Shown here one piece after another: positions 1-11,029 of a stretch of 64,000 nucleotides of DNA. Under the pieces are notes generated by a model, which did no database searches, was not told where the DNA came from, and was given only the letters and a program-made list of their open reading frames with translations. Origin of the DNA: Parelaphostrongylus tenuis. Taxonomy: Eukaryota; Nematoda; Chromadorea; Rhabditida; Metastrongylidae. Location of the stretch: NCBI GenBank assembly GCA_019055375.1, contig JAHQIW010000028.1, positions 57,050 through 121,049 of the forward strand, given 5' to 3'. Both the position numbers and the translations under genes were made by a program. Each line of letters opens with the position of its first letter. Position 1 is the first letter of the stretch.

Positions 1-587
1 CTCGAATATCTGTGAAGTCCAGAATTTGGTCGCGGCAATCAGTATGATCGTCTTCACGATAGTCGCGGCATTTCCACCGACCACGAGTGAAAACACCAGG
101 TACGGGCACTACCTAAAATATTTGATATACTCCTAAATCGATCGTTCAAAGATCGTGTTTTCTTTGTCATTATAGATCAGATTGAATAAATGTTTGAACA
201 GCAATGGATAAACTCTGATAATGCACTGTGGTTGTGGCATGTGCTACCTGTGACTGTTGATCGCTTCGTGCGTGATTTGCGTCGCGGATTAGTCTAGTGA
301 AAAACATACTAGAAATGCCAGAAAGAAATAGTGGTCACATTTTATTTGAGATAAAAAACACATAGACATGTTGTGTGGTAGCGAAGTGGTTAGTTATGCA
401 GTGTATTGAAAAAATGAGCTGATAAGACGCGCTATTCATTCTTCTTTCTTCCCAGAACTATCTTGGAATCACTCAACTGAGCGCCTTAAAAGATGGCTTA
501 GCTCGGCTATCTTCGCGATTGCAAGGAAAATCGCTTGAGCCAGAATTACACTACACTCACAGAGAAGACGAAATTCTCAAGCGGTAG
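1..587 (+). CDS. 3' end of an unidentified membrane-protein gene (partial)
   Basis: Two exon-like blocks. The first (about 2-99, running in from outside the window) encodes a hydrophobic segment, LVAAISMIVFTIVAAF, probably a membrane helix, and ends at a GTACGG donor. The second (456-587) follows a good TTCTTCCCAG acceptor. It stays open for 43 codons, with many charged residues, and ends in TAG at 585-587; its last residues are HREDEILKR. A poly(A) signal follows at 703. The simple join does not keep frame: the first block leaves two bases and the second reads best in phase 0. Either an intermediate exon is missed or a later acceptor within block two (the AG near 481) is used. I do not recognise the family. 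The exon structure is credible; the function is unknown. Confidence 0.4.
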
Positions 588-702
588 GCGAAACAACACG
601 TGAGATATATCTGAAGAGCCTTGCCGAGGAGCGACGTGAGGAAAGAAATCGGAAGGAAAGTGTGGAAATCCGCACAGTAAATTGTGACGACGGGCCGTGT
701 AA

Positions 703-708
703 AATAAA
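703..708 (+). promoter_or_regulatory. Poly(A) signal AATAAA
   Basis: AATAAA lies about 115 nt after the stop codon of the preceding gene, a plausible 3' UTR length for a nematode. A T-rich stretch follows. Confidence 0.4.
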
Positions 709-774
709 AAAATTTTATTTGTAGATGTACACATCATTACAGCACATATACCATTGTAGTGAAAAGACGCACTA

Positions 775-1105
775 AGGTTGATATATAGGATAAAAGATAA
801 AGGGAAGGAAATAAAGCTCTCGACGTTGATCCATCCCTGAGGGACGCGCCATGCATTCATCTTCAATTGTTAACTTCGTTTGAGGTGAATGAATGCATAT
901 ACGGCCTTAACAATGATTTTCGGTAGCTTTCCACTGTACCGAGTCAGTGTTGTTTATCCTCCCAGCTAGTATGAGGCCACTCTGGTTTCAATTCACCGAC
1001 CCCCGAAGGATGGATGGCTTGGTAAGCCATGAGCACGAGATCAAATCATCGACCTTGTGTGTGACACGGAGCACCTCTAACCACTGCGCTACATGCGCCC
1101 AAAGT
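775..1105 (-). repeat. tRNA-derived SINE (family B), minus orientation
   Basis: Read on the minus strand this begins with a tRNA-like head (GTAGCGCAGTGGTTAGAGGT, box A-like) and a box-B-like region. A body follows with 'atggcttaccaagccatcc', then an AT-rich tail. At least eight more copies with the same head, body and tail occur in the window (near 10.1, 15.7, 16.0, 20.5, 21.9, 23.3, 31.2 and 32.0 kb). The order head-body-tail and the dispersed copies fit a Pol III-transcribed SINE. The exact 3' boundary is uncertain. Confidence 0.75.
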
Positions 1106-1329
1106 TAAATAGGCGATCATCTATCACTCATCATCACTACTAACAGCATTGCTCTACATGTACCGTCAAATTGATTGCGCTAGGCAACATGACTGATGAT
1201 GACGATGGCTCTAAACGCTAAATTGGGGAGAAATCTAAAGTTAGATAGATACTAGGTCATGCAACTCATTGAGTACTGTTGACATTGGAGCACAAAGAGC
1301 CATCAGACGAATGGTGTCATTCGAGTGCG

Positions 1330-2415
1330 ATTGGTAGTTGTCCATTATGAGACGGCAAATGGAAAACCGCTCTCATTCGCTTGACAAGGACTTTTTTGAA
1401 GAAGTGTTTGAAATCATTTGAAAGCTTAGATTTCTGGCTAGAGCCCTACGGGGCCGGTTTCCGAAAAGACCCTTCATAAAATGTGAAATACAAAATAAAA
1501 CTGTGCCTCAGAAGCGCATGTTTTTTGCCGGATGAAGCCGTTTTTTAGACTATTAATAATCATTCGATAGCTTTATGCATGCTGATTTTGACGCTCTGCT
1601 TATTTTATGGAAAGATCATTACTCTGAAACGCAGAAAGTTAATAAGATTGATTCACATGCACGAGCAAAGTGGCCTTTGGCCAATTCATCTGCCGCTGGT
1701 TGAGATAGCAAGTGGGTTGCGCGATTATCGATCGATTTTCGAGCAGATTAACTCCTAGAGGAATTCTCGAACTACCTAAATGTCTTCGAAAGTCACTGTT
1801 GAAAGCTATTAGCACGTTTTGGCTTCTTGAATTCCATCAAAGTTAAAGTAATGATGTCCGATTTGTCCGTATTCATGGCAAAATGGAAGTTTTAAAGTCA
1901 TTTTATAGCAGAGTCGCACGTTTTATTTGGAGTTTTTCTTTCAAGGCAGAAAAACAATTCAATTGAATAGCAAAAATCGCACTAGCATAAAACCGGTCAA
2001 AAATCGATCGATTATTGCGAACGCCACTGCAGCCTCAACCAGCGGCCGGTGTACTGACCAAAGACCACCTTGCTCGTTCACGTGCATAAGTCTTGTTTTC
2101 GCTGCTGCGTTGCAGAGAAACGGTCTTTTTAGGATATAATCACAGCGTTGAAATCAGCAAATATTCCGTTATCGAAAGATTACCGATAGTCCAAAAAAAA
2201 AAAAAACTCTCCCCGGCGAAAAATATGCGCGTGTGAAAAAAGGAAGTTGCTTTCGTAACAACAAAAAAAAAGGCTTTTCTTCAAAACCGGCTATGTAGTG
2301 CTGTAGCCAAAAGTCTAAGCTTTCAAATGAGTACTAACACTCTCATGGAAAATCTTTGTCAAAAGAATGAAATCGGTTTTTTCATTTGTCGCTTCATAAT
2401 GGACAAGTATCCGCG
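1330..2415. mobile_element. Non-autonomous TIR DNA transposon (family 1)
   Basis: The left end (from about 1340, 'ttgtccattatgagacggca') matches the reverse complement of the right end (about 2345-2412) over roughly 55 bp: 'cttgtccattatgaagcga' followed by the same AAATG and CTCATTC/TTCATTC blocks. Homology continues inwards past 'aaagctt' and 'tggctagagcc'. There is no transposase. A related, shorter element sits at about 16460-17160, and half-elements at about 27470 and 63310. The superfamily is not clear. Confidence 0.65.
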
Positions 2416-4912
2416 ATTTTCATGCGCACCAATATCAGTATATGAAATTTTATCTTATTTTATTCAAACAACCCGCAATCACAGTTTACTGTGCGGGTCC
2501 CACGACCTCGTGCATTCATTTCGTTCGCTCGCGTTCATTCTCCCCAAGTCGTTCGAACATTTGACATACTGTTTCCGCTGCTGCTTGGGAACTTCGTCCT
2601 CCTTATGTATGGCTGTCGTAGAATGCTAGTCGAGAGGATTCTTTTCTCGCAACCTTTGAGGTCATAGAAGTAAGATAATTCTAAGCAAATCGTTGTTTGA
2701 TTGCAAAAGAGCGTTTTGGGAAGGGAACGAACCAGAAGCTTGCTTATCACCTTTCTTCCTGATACACCGCAGTGCGTTAGGCAGCTCATCATTTGTAGTA
2801 GCTGGTGGATCAGTGAAGGTACGGCGAATGGTTCCTTGAGATATCGCTCGACTGTTCTGCTTCAAGGAAGGACGGAGATTAAGGCCAAAATGGCATCTTT
2901 CAGAAGGTCAAATTTTAGGTTAATAAATTGGCGCATGCACCCAAGATAGTACACATGGTCTGAAAGGTCAAAGGTGTTATAACTGCAGTGCCCACACTGC
3001 TCTGAATGTAACAAATAGGGCCTATTCTGTAAACTTTGCCTTGATTGTGACTAACTCTGAGCATAGATAAACACGAAGACAACTTATGTACTAATATAAA
3101 CTTACGTGGAACTGCCTTTCTCTTGGAACTCTGACCGTGGTTGTCATTGCAGATGTTTTGTTCAACATATAATTGACACAACCCATCAAAAATCAAGCAT
3201 ACAGCATCATGGACTGAATTAGCGTATAGTTAATGATCTGTAATCAGTCACCTGTCATCGGGAAGCGTCAGCATAAAAATAAATGTTCACAGACAAAAAA
3301 AAAATGGTGCTAAACATAGAATGAACGAACATGAACATCGCGACCACTATAAGGACAGAATCAATGTTCTTGTACCGTTTAGAACCAGATGCCCATATGA
3401 CATCCAGCAGAAAAAAAAACGTACAAAAAAAAGTTGTTGAAGTGAAAATGTAGGAGTTCGGCAGCGATGAACTGGATATGTGCACGGTAAAATTACTGGA
3501 GAGAAACATCGGACACGCTATTGAAATGACCCAGGAGATGAAACGATAAAAAAATGAAATCAAATTCGATATAATCTGACGGCATATTCTAAACCTTTTG
3601 AAAAAGTCTCTAAAATTAAATTGCTCCCCATATATACGGTAACCGTTTAGCAAAATCCACCTCATAGAGAACTCCAAGCAATGAATAAAGCTGAAAATGA
3701 GGCATTTATCAGGGAAAATCAAAAATTCAACAACTTGTCAACAAAAAACGTCCGTACAACTAACACGTAGAGAAAACCACGGTCAAACTGAACACTAAAA
3801 CGATCAAATAACGTGATCAGTATCGAACGCTCACGGATCTTTACGAAAGAATACGGACCACCATGTAAATCTATGTACTATTAGCAAACAGGTCGTAGAC
3901 CATATCTAACTATTAGTCAAAAAAACCAACGCTAACCGAAAACATAATTTTCGAGTAAATCACATGCACTGAACGACCGGACACGAGAGGTTTTCGGCAC
4001 AAATGGAACCGCAAAGTTTTGAATTTATCAAAAATTATCCCTCTTGTATCAGTATACACTATTAAAACCAGATATGCTAATTTAATTTCAGTTGTGGAAC
4101 AGCATTCTGTTACCCGGAACACATGGTTGGAAACTTCTGATCTATTTTTAGAACTGCACTACGAAAGAATGAAGGCAGTATCTAAAATCCACAAACGGTA
4201 TATGAAGGATGTATATATTGAGAAAGGCAGTCCAAAATTATCTAAACGAGACTTATTTTGTTTTTTTCAATACCTTCACGTTGGTATCACGTCAGCGTAA
4301 TTTGCATTTTCGATCGAAATAAAAATCAAAATTGATGCTGTTGAGTGAAGTGTGAATGACGTAGGAAGTTTATGTTAGCTGTTTGGTCAGGGTAGATTGA
4401 ACGACAATATCAAAAACTGTGTTAGTAAAGTTTCATCTCGAACCTTACTCAGTCGAATTTGACTGAAATTGTATTGAGAGCTGAAGCACAACAAAATAGT
4501 GATGTGCTGATATCAAGCGTGGACAATTATGTGTTTTTAGTATAGCCGTTTTCCCGAATAAAAGAATCTACCTTCACCAGCGACGGGAGGAAAAAACCCT
4601 ATCTATACTTGCTTCCGCTCAATACTTCTCTTCTCATCTTCCCCGAGTAGATAGGGAAATGAATTGTCCATCAGCCAGTGGGTTCGCAGATGTAACACAG
4701 CCCTCCTAGACAAAAACACAGTGTTAACTGCCAGTCTCTCTAAGAAAGTTTTATACTGCTTTACTCCAAACGCAAATCCGATGGTAGCCATGTTGCGATT
4801 ATCGAGCCTACTGATATCAATTCCCTCGCATCGATGGGGTAATACTTTTGGTAAGGATAAAAAAGAAGAGGAACAACTGATCTAGTATGTAACATCCATA
4901 CAATTAATATTA
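2416..4912. other. Intergenic, AT-rich, mostly without recognised content
   Basis: About 2.5 kb. One stretch on the minus strand (about 2665-2890) reads like coding sequence (RAISQGTIRRTFTDPPATTN and beyond, charged and not low-complexity) and could be a relic exon or a transposon scrap; I cannot name it. The 155-codon open frame on the minus strand at 3255-3722 is very hydrophobic and AT-driven. It has no clear splice or family signature, so I do not call it a gene. A 2460-2640 stretch resembles 34640-34760 and is probably an unnamed repeat. Confidence 0.35.
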
Positions 4913-5494
4913 GTTCGTTCCTTAAGTTTTGGCAGTGAAGCAATAGATACGGAACTTACGATTCAGAAGCAATCAAAACTGCATGATTTTGGTGTTGTCC
5001 AATCATGTATTTTCCTCCGAACATTTCGATATACAACTTACGCATTATTGCCTTAGGATGGAGCTGTCTTGGGAACGAATTCGCTTGCTACTCATGCACG
5101 AATGGCGCGTAGGGGACAATGCTAGTGAAGTGGCGTGCAAGATTGATAGAGCTTGGGAAATGCTACCGAGAGGGAGGCCAGGAAGTGGCTCGCGAAGTTA
5201 AAAGCTGAATAGAATAATCTGGAGAATCAGTCGCGCTCGAGCGGTCCACAGTAAGCTCCATTGATCTTGTGCGCCCCTTCACTGGGATTTTCCCCTACGC
5301 GCCACTAGAGTATGAGTAGCAAGCAAAATTTGTTCCCCAGAGCTCCATCTCAAACAAATATAGGTAACTTCTAAATCAAAATAATCGCAAGAAAATAGGC
5401 AATTGAATGATACCAAAATCATGCGGTTTCATTTACTTCTGGTTAATGAACTTCGTGCTTATTTCTCTAGTGCCAAAACTTAGAAAACCACCTA
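4913..5494. mobile_element. Mariner-derived MITE with an embedded transposase N-terminal relic
   Basis: TIRs read 'gttcgttccttaagttttgg' on the left and the complement of 'gtgccaaaacttagaaaacc' on the right. Inside, the + strand (5060-5200) encodes a mariner helix-turn-helix start (MELSWERIRLLLMHEW, then NASEVA). The same segment recurs inverted at about 5270-5350, giving a long hairpin. Three relatives lie at 18584, 36865 and 39738. This is typical of a fold-back MITE generated from a mariner 5' end. It encodes nothing functional. Confidence 0.75.
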
Positions 5495-6880
5495 ATATTG
5501 AGAAAAAACAATTCTTAGAAGAGAAAAAAAACTGAGCAGGTGTTCTTCATGCATTCAAATTAACATTAAACTTTTTGAGAGGGATTGTATGCATTGGGAT
5601 ACACGATCTTCTTGAGTTCTTTCTAGCTAGAAAAACCATTTTCTTTTAAATTTAAGCAGTTTTTCAAAAGCTTGAAGCTCGGTGATTTCAATGATGTCTT
5701 AAGTTTATGGACAGCTTCTCGGATTGCGTTGCAGCAGCGAAAGTATGTGTATATCTTTCACACACAGTTTGCTTTGTTTTTGCTCGGTTGGGCTCTGTGG
5801 ATGGCTTTTCACTGGATTGCTGGTAATTACTCGATACCCCAAATGTCTACGAGTTTGACAGTGAAATTCATTTTTGAAAGAGCTTACCTAGAGTGCTGTT
5901 GGTAGATAAGATTATGTTTTGCACTCGGAATAGTTAGCCAGCCGCTTGAGCATCATAGCGAGTTTATTTAGAATGTGATACAGAAAAAAGTTTGAACCTA
6001 CAAATAAACAACGACAGTCGCGTACCTCTCGAATGGCGGGCCCCCAAGAGGTGCGCGATTTTCGCTATTTACTTAGAATTTTTCTTCGTATCAAAAAAAT
6101 TTCTGGATTTTTTGCATAGGTACTGTGAAAAATACTTTGTTCTATCGTTCTACAGGTGCAATCTTTTAATTTCACAATGCCAAATAACTCACTCTGATAT
6201 TCAAGCGACGGACTAACGATTCTAAGTGCGAAACAATCTTCTTTTCGCTCTAACAGAGCTCCATGAAAGCTTTTACAAAACGAATCTCAGCATCAAAATT
6301 GTCAAGATTTGGGATATCGAATAACTAACAATAATTTAGCGAAAAGCTACCCACAGAAGCCGAACAAATAAAGCAAGCCGAGTGTAAACAAAATATTATT
6401 TTCACTGCTACAACGCAATAGAAGCTTTTATATACCAAAAACATTACTGAAGTCGCCCAGATTTGAGCCTTCGAATAATTAATTAAGGTCCGAGAAAAAC
6501 ATCCTCTCCAACGAAGAAGGCCTCAGGAAAATCGTGTACCTAAATGGATACATTCCGTCACGAAAGCGAAAGGGTAAGTAGCAATAATTCAAATACAGTA
6601 CTAGGAGTCATATCAAAACAACTTCAAACCTTTTTCTTTTACTTCCTCAGATCATTAAAAACAATTCTAAACGAATGCATAAAGTCTTTAGAGCAGCTTT
6701 GATGATCGTACCGCACACCAATGAACTACCCTTACTAAAATCTGCCTTAAACAATGAGATAAATTTGATGCAATAACTGCAGCAAATACAACAGCACATT
6801 CACGTTAGACCTATTTAAAAACGAAACCTGAACTACTACAGCTAACGATTGACTTGACGGAATTAGTAAGCATTCAAGTC
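5495..6880. repeat. Long-palindrome repeat (about 190-bp inverted arms)
   Basis: The stretch about 5680-5880 ('ggattgcgttgcagcagcga ... gttgggctctgtggatggct') is repeated inverted at about 6280-6470 ('cactgctacaacgcaata', 'agctacccacagaagccga'). Together they form a foldback of about 800 bp. A relative of one arm is at about 17700-18010, inside tomm-70 intron 1. No coding sequence or transposase was seen. The remainder up to 6880 looks unique and non-coding. Confidence 0.55.
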
Positions 6881-7540
6881 AATCCTTCCAAGAGTGCTTA
6901 GAATCGCTCCATAGATGCGATGAATTACCCATTTTCCACGCAGTCACTTGATCTCTAAGTAGGAGAGATGTATTGCTGCTACATGAATATAATCTCGCTA
7001 GATGACTCCATAACACGAGTATTACAAAGTTATTATTGTTGTCCGATTCTTCATTGCACAATGTCAGTTCCACATAAGAAACAAACCGTTTATGCTGTCG
7101 TTTATGGACTAAATATTCTTGTACTCCTTGAAGTACTAATCCATGTGCTGGAAGCCAACTATCATGAAAACTCAACCACTCCGTGGTTACGTGAGAATGA
7201 AACACAAGAATAAAATTGAGTAGGTATTGCCAGTACGGGTTAATATGGCTTATTTCGCAACATCACCAGCTCATTCGGAGGAACACGTGGACGAGGGAAC
7301 CAACAGTGATCACACTGACCAAACCGCTTTGGTTTGTTCGAAAAAACACGAGGTTTGCTCATATAACAATGTCATACTGTCTTCGATTTCACTCAGCTCA
7401 ACCAAATTCTTTTCCTCCCCTTTCCATCTATGCGGAAGAGTAATCTGATAAGTTGCGAAGGTTTCAAGTGATTTTGGGCACCATTGCTAAATGTTGTGCC
7501 ATGCAGTGTAGAAAGAGTGACGGCAAAACATGCATCGAAG
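6880..7540. other. Intergenic, no gene recognised
   Basis: Short open frames exist on both strands, but none has a credible splice context or recognisable family. Overlapping long frames on opposite strands suggest chance. Confidence 0.3.
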
Positions 7541-7544
7541 GTGC

Positions 7545-7665
7545 AAGGGGTTGAGCACGCGTCCCAGATAGGTTGATTTGCGGGTTCAAGTCCCGCTTGA
7601 CGCAAAAGTTTTTGCATGTCACTCTATATCAGTGGGCAATCTACGACACCGCTGAAATCGGTCAA
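7545..7665 (+). repeat. tRNA-like palindromic element (family A)
   Basis: Contains 'gggttgagcacgcgtccca' and the box-B-like 'gcgggttcaagtcccgc', followed by 'gacgcaaaagtttttgcat' and 'tcactctatatcagtgggc'. The distal part matches the flanks of the copies at 10.7 and 10.9 kb. The left flank is degenerate here. Confidence 0.6.
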
Positions 7666-8389
7666 ACAAAAAGAATCCCATCTAAGAGATCAGTGATAAC
7701 TATGAGACTAGAAAGGACAGGGTATTATTTCCAAAGAAGCTATGCGATAATCACAGCGGAGACCAAGTGCTTCAATGATGCTCAGTGCTTCCTGAACACA
7801 TTTTCAAGTTGCAGTGACGCTAGCCAAATATTAGTAACTGAACATGAATAAAGTCCTCTCAGCAGCTCGATTTCTTATAAACAATATATTCTTTGAGGTG
7901 TCAAATTCTATGTCAACTCTTATTTAGATCTACTCTCGGTTAGCTATCGAATAATACATACAAACATAGTGCAGTACAAAGTAATTCTGCAAGCCATTAG
8001 ATTTGATATGTATACTGACTGCGGATCCCATGCCGTTCCCTCGTCTGAACTGCTACGGACCCAACCTATCGTGCCAGTATTGTACAATGTGGAGCAAACC
8101 AATCATGACAGCAGCTATTCACGCGGGTCAGGTCTATTGGATAGTATGCCACTAAAGCACGATCCGAATGCACATTGAATCAAAATGTACGGTTCGCAAT
8201 CCGCACAGAAAGTACAGTGCACCGGTTTATTGATGTTGTCGTCTCACAAATCCGTTCTCTTGCATATTTTCCATGTGCTGTGAACTCCTACGTGTTCGAT
8301 ATGGACTTCTGGCCACGCATCCATGTTCATAGACACCCAGTGTATTTATCTAACTATTGTTTGTGCCGAGAGTAATCTATCATTTGACC
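7665..8389. other. Intergenic, no feature recognised
   Basis: No repeat or coding signature could be supported here; the short open frames show no family features. Confidence 0.3.
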
Positions 8390-8622
8390 AGGAATTCATT
8401 AGTTTGTCTTGAAGGTCCCAATAATTGTAAATTAGCACAGTCTTGCAGGTTTTCCATTGAGCAAGAACCTTCCATTCTGGCAGGCTGCGCGTGAAAAGCC
8501 AAACTAGTTCGTTAACGAGAAGAAGCGGAAGATTCCTCACGTGCTCAAATCCTAGCTTGTCCGTGTTGCCCGATTCATCACCGACGGCGGTCCTTGGATC
8601 TCCCCATAAGAGGATTTCTGCA
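8390..8622 (-). pseudogene. RTE-type LINE reverse-transcriptase fragment
   Basis: The minus strand reads GFEHVRNLPLLLVNELVWLF, then RSLPEWK and QWKTCKT. This is collinear with the RT start of the better preserved RTE copies at 41.5 kb (EHLKNLPPVLINTLARLF, QWKTSKT). It is truncated at both ends and abuts a plus-strand RTE 5' end, so two copies meet head to head. No function remains. Confidence 0.7.
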
Positions 8623-9700
8623 AGACTAGTCGCGAGGGCACGTGGCCCGCACTCAGGTAGCGGATATGGGGATTGGACGCGGATCCAGAGCGACCATGTA
8701 CTTTTCCGGACGCAGGTGGATTCCAAGGACAAAGTCCTCGCTTCTGCGGAGCCAATTTGGCCACATACCTACTTTTCTAAGAGTCAAATTGGCAAGAGCA
8801 TACAATCAAGAGGCTGTGAAGCACATGGGGAGCGGCTAGTAGTCGCCTCCAACAAAAGCTCCTCCTGTACGAGAGAGTAGTGAGCTACCGTGAGTACCCA
8901 ACCCCATGTACAGAGCTCAACGAAATACAGTAGATATGAAATTAGACACAGTAAACAAACAGCCTAATTTCTCTGACTTCGAACGAACCTCGCATGGCGG
9001 ACTTGGGTGACGATCTGTACCTATGATGCACGCATACCTATACCTACATTTGAAGCCTCTATAAAGGACCTAGTAATATGGCGAAGAGGATAAGGTTCGA
9101 TAACATCACTTTGACTGATACGAGAATACATTACTTATCTCATGACGTCTATGGTACAGAAGAACTGTTTGTCGGAACAAGCGATAGTAGAGGTGCAGGC
9201 GGTGTTGGCGTTCTCGTGAGAACAAGTCTGACATAAGCATCAATTCATTAGAACAAGTAATAATACATATCGAACGACTGCGGTTGAAACAATATGGATC
9301 AATGTCGACTTTGACCATCTTCGTTGTTCACGCAGCAACATAATTTTAGTAGACAAAGTCGAAGCGTTCTAAATAAACTTAAGGAAACTTCAGAGCAGAC
9401 CATACATTCTTCAGAGTCCTTATTGGAAATTTTGACGTGAAAACTGAACCCAAAGGAACGTCTGAAGAACGTCACGTTATGTGAGTCTATCATGATGACC
9501 AAAGATTCATGATCACCACCAGTTTTCTAGTAGACTCACTCTCAACGAGAAAGGAGGGAGTCCTTTGACGGAGAGTACCATAACAAGATAGACATGGCAA
9601 ATCCTAGGTTTTATCTGCAGAAGTAGTTGCCGTTCCAAGACTGTACACAAGATCGGAGCATTCCTTTCTTAGCATAATATTCCATTTTCGCAGAAAGGAG
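8623..9700 (+). pseudogene. RTE-type LINE 5' region and decayed endonuclease
   Basis: From 8623 the sequence matches the reverse complement of the 5' leader of the inner RTE copy (45240-45550), including 'gtcgcgagggcac' and 'agtcgcctccaacaa'. From about 9110 it continues into a decayed APE-type endonuclease: EELFVGTSDSRGAGGVGVLV matches the [15 protein letters not shown] block of the intact copy, and ERLRLKQYGSM matches [11 protein letters not shown]. Frames are broken repeatedly after that. The 3' (RT) half is absent. Confidence 0.75.
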
Positions 9701-10124
9701 AGAAAACGGCTAAATTCGAGCAACGAAATTCTCAAAATTTATGATAAACTGCGATTTAATTGAATTATTAAATGCTCCTGAGAAGATTACCTCATCAACA
9801 ACATCAACGAAGAATGCGACCGACCTATTTGATATCTTCACGTTGATGCTATGGAGTCGGGAGGTTAAAATTCAGCAGATGCTTGTCGCGCACGAGATAC
9901 AAGCAACCGCCATCTGTCATCCGTATTTGGAAAATGCTGCAGAGAAGCGAAAAAAAATCACCTAGAGTGATAAACAACACTTACAGCTAAATCTGCAAAA
10001 GTCGAGAAGAGCATTCGCAACGCTCCCCGAAATCTGTCAAATGCAAAAGCACGAGTGACTCCAAATAGTCCGGGAAAGAAACTCTGTGCGATGAAGTAAA
10101 AGGATTGATGATATTTAACAATAA
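9701..10124. other. Intergenic, no gene recognised
   Basis: A short + frame at 9741-9965 has no recognisable features. Nothing else was seen. Confidence 0.3.
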
Positions 10125-10350
10125 CTTTGTAGGAGGTGATTGAATGCATACCTGGCCTTTACAGTGAGTTGCCGTGGCCTACCACTTTATCGAGTCAGTA
10201 CTGGCTATACTCGTAAACAATCCGTCACCAGTTTGGTATCAATTTACCTACAACGGAAGGATGCATGACGCGGTGAGTCGTGAGCGTGAGGTCGAACCAT
10301 CGATCTTGAGACGCACAGCACCTCCAACCACTGCGCCACATGCGCTCCTT
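10125..10350 (-). repeat. tRNA-derived SINE (family B), minus orientation
   Basis: Ends with 'ccaaccactgcgccacatgcg', the complement of the SINE tRNA-like head. It begins with 'gaatgcatacctggccttta', the body/tail junction shared with the other family B copies. The sequence between them is collinear with the copy at 15.7 kb. Confidence 0.7.
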
Positions 10351-10689
10351 ATGTGATGAAATAGGCTGGAAAAATCACGGACATTAGAATCAAAAAGTGC
10401 CGTCCAAAACTAGCCGCAGCGTGATATTGAAATCAATGCGCATGGTCGTAAAAGGGTCTAGATTACACGTCTCGAGGATGATGAGATACGAGCTGAACAC
10501 GGAACTTCGGATGGTTTTCGAACACAAGATGTTCAACAGCTGATAGCACGAGAGACTGAGGACAGAACTGAGTGAGAAGCAAAGCAAAGGTTTCGGTTGC
10601 AGTAATGGATAGCACGTGAGCCCCACGGGTGAGAGTGACCGAGGATTTGAATTCCACCAGAAGTTCCGAGTTCTACTCATATCTCAACA

Positions 10690-10825
10690 TATGTGATGTG
10701 CAAAATGGGCGTCAGTAGTGTAACGGATAGAGCACGCATTCCCGGAAAGAGTGAGGTGCGGGTTCTAGTCTCGCCTGACGCGAAAGTTTCGCACATTGCT
10801 GCCCATCAATGGGTATAAATTTTCA
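10690..10825 (+). repeat. tRNA-like palindromic element (family A)
   Basis: The core is 'gggcgtcagtagtgtaacgg ... agcacgc ... gcgggttctagtctcgcc'. The left flank 'gtgatgtgcaaaatggg' and right flank 'cgcacattgctgcccatca' are imperfect inverted repeats. It lies about 200 bp from a near-identical copy in the same orientation. Confidence 0.65.
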
Positions 10826-10877
10826 ACATTGTGTATTTCACATCGCAAATTACCACAAAAAGAAAACAGACAAATGT

Positions 10878-11028
10878 ATACCCATTGATGTAGAGTGATG
10901 TGCAAAATGGGCGTTAGTAGTGTAACGGATAAAGCACGCATTCCCGGAAAGTATGAGGTGCGGGTTCTAGTCCCGCCTGACGTGAAAGTTTTGCATATCA
11001 CTCTACATCAATGGGTATACATTTGTGC
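10878..11028 (+). repeat. tRNA-like palindromic element (family A), best-preserved copy
   Basis: A tRNA-like core (box-A-like 'tagtgtaacggataaagcac', box-B-like 'gcgggttctagtcccgcc') is bracketed by a nearly perfect inverted repeat of about 29 bp: 'acccattgatgtagagtgat' on the left and 'atcactctacatcaatgggt' on the right. This structure (short TIRs around a Pol III-like core) is not a normal SINE layout, nor a tRNA gene: the core does not close into a clean acceptor stem. Confidence 0.7.
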
Positions 11029-11029
11029 A

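Noticed and set aside
3255..3722. 155-codon open frame on the minus strand, hydrophobic
   Set aside because: AT-rich composition alone yields Phe/Ile/Ser-rich frames. No splice context, no topology of a known receptor family and no conserved motif could be pointed to.
8491..8880. 129-codon plus-strand frame as a gene
   Set aside because: It crosses the junction between two RTE remnants and is antisense to RT in its first half; a chance frame.
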